The notes under the pieces: generated by a model
Databases searched by the model: none
Seen by the model: the letters and a program-made list of their open reading frames with translations, nothing else
Told to the model about the DNA's origin: nothing
Program-made: the position numbers and the translations under genes
Assembly: GCA_014381035.1 (NCBI GenBank)
Contig: JACMIS010000871.1
Coordinates: 1-7,042, forward strand
Length of the DNA: 7,042 nucleotides
Origin: Armatimonadota bacterium
Lineage (GTDB): Bacteria > Armatimonadota > Armatimonadia > Armatimonadales > Armatimonadaceae
Direction: 5' to 3'
Part shown: piece after piece, positions 6,678 through 7,042 of the stretch
How positions within the stretch are numbered: position 1 is the stretch's first letter
How the letters are laid out: every line of letters begins with the position of its first letter

Positions 6678-6728
6678 ACAACGCGAAAGTCCCACAGAGC
6701 GAATCGCTCTGCGGGACTTTCGCGTTGT
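6678..6728. terminator. Long near-perfect hairpin between converging genes
   Basis: A 25-bp inverted repeat (6678-6702 with 6704-6728) is centred on 6703; in practice the loop is 3-5 nt. The single imperfect pair is A6694 with C6712, which becomes G-U in minus-strand RNA. It begins 6 nt after the minus-strand stop at 6735 and lies 38 nt after the plus-strand stop at 6639, as expected for a shared bidirectional terminator. No T-run follows on the plus side and only a short TTT on the minus side. The stem is longer than usual for a terminator, so a dispersed palindromic repeat is an alternative. Confidence 0.7.
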
Positions 6729-6734
6729 CCCTAT

Positions 6735-7042
6735 TTACGGGACAATAAGCACCTGAACGGGCGAACACCACGCGGATGGCGTGCCGTTGGCGACGATACG
6801 ACACCGAACCCAACCACCACTCAGGTTGTTCAGATACACGCTCTGAGACACGGGAGTCGTCCCGGTTTGTGCCGTAGGCGTCACCGGCACATTCGCAATC
6901 TGATACCAGGAATCGCTGTCTGGAAACCCCTTTTCGATTTGCAACGTGCTACTGCCCGGCTAGGGCGGCGTGATTGTCACATTGACAACTCCCGTGAATC
7001 CGTCCGGTCGCGGTCTGCCGAAGACCATTGCACTACTGATTA
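6735..7042 (-). pseudogene. 3' end of a fibronectin-III-like surface/secreted protein, interrupted by in-frame TAG
   Basis: Reading the minus strand from the window edge gives about 26 residues ending GVVNVTITPP, then TAG (6962-6960), then PGSSTLQIEKGFPDSDSWYQ and a further stretch to a TAA at 6737-6735. Both halves share one frame and one character: rich in Thr, Ser, Val and Pro, with beta-strand alternation. The end, GGWVRCRIVANGTPSAWCSP, resembles the last strands of a fibronectin type III domain. After the TAG the first possible start is a TTG at 6944 with no ribosome binding site, so an independent small gene is unlikely. Best explanation: the C-terminus of an extracellular or virion-like protein carrying a nonsense mutation (CAG to TAG would be one change). 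A sequencing error or readthrough are alternatives. nadB and the TIM-barrel gene at 2102 end in TAG, so this codon is a working stop here. The gene continues beyond the window, and its full size and function are unknown. Confidence 0.5.

Noticed and set aside
6960..6962. Genome-wide TAG reassignment as the cause of the interrupted frame
   Set aside because: nadB (1197-1199) and the TIM-barrel gene (2104-2102) end in TAG at natural protein ends, so TAG acts as a stop here.
6982..6987. Plus-strand TTGACA as a promoter -35 box
   Set aside because: It lies antisense within the interrupted coding frame, and no plus-strand gene with recognisable character follows.

Overview
The window is a gene-dense, high-GC bacterial chromosome segment. 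It holds the 3' part of a NAD-biosynthesis gene, a five-gene operon on the minus strand, a divergent plus-strand sugar epimerase-like gene, and the broken or recoded end of a minus-strand surface-type gene. No transposase, phage core gene, CRISPR array, tRNA or rRNA is visible. The tight packing, MurJ-dependent peptidoglycan synthesis, two xylose-isomerase-like TIM barrels, a DinB-fold protein and a Tat-exported dienelactone-hydrolase-like enzyme would suit a free-living member of a little-studied phylum such as Armatimonadota or a relative. That placement is a guess from style; no taxonomic marker is present.

Layout. Positions 1-1199 (+) are nadB (L-aspartate oxidase), lacking its N-terminal FAD-binding part because the window starts inside the gene. 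Positions 1200-1246 are a stop-to-stop hairpin between converging genes. Positions 5778-1247 (-) read, in transcription order: a DinB-fold protein, a macro-domain protein, murJ (lipid II flippase), a TIM-barrel isomerase/epimerase-like protein and a secreted dienelactone hydrolase-family protein. Junctions are a GTGA overlap, a TAATG or 17-nt junction, 7 nt, and 3-12 nt, so this is almost certainly one transcript. Positions 5779-5856 are a short divergent promoter region. Positions 5857-6639 (+) are a ketose 3-epimerase-like TIM barrel with a complete metal-ligand set. Positions 6640-6734 contain a very long near-perfect hairpin. Positions 6735-7042 (-) read as one continuous protein with a fibronectin-III-like end, interrupted by an in-frame TAG.

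How the genes relate. The operon combines an envelope-essential flippase with a possible ADP-ribose-binding protein, a metal-dependent DinB-fold protein and two small-molecule enzymes. No single pathway explains the set, so co-transcription is well supported but shared function is not. The most notable observations are: overlapping divergent promoter -35 boxes with a predicted leaderless start for the operon; arginines required in E. coli MurJ that are not conserved here; loss of the expected fourth metal ligand in one TIM barrel while the other keeps its full set; two U-tract-less intergenic hairpins whose only imperfect pair becomes G-U in minus-strand RNA; and the interrupted fibronectin-III-like gene.
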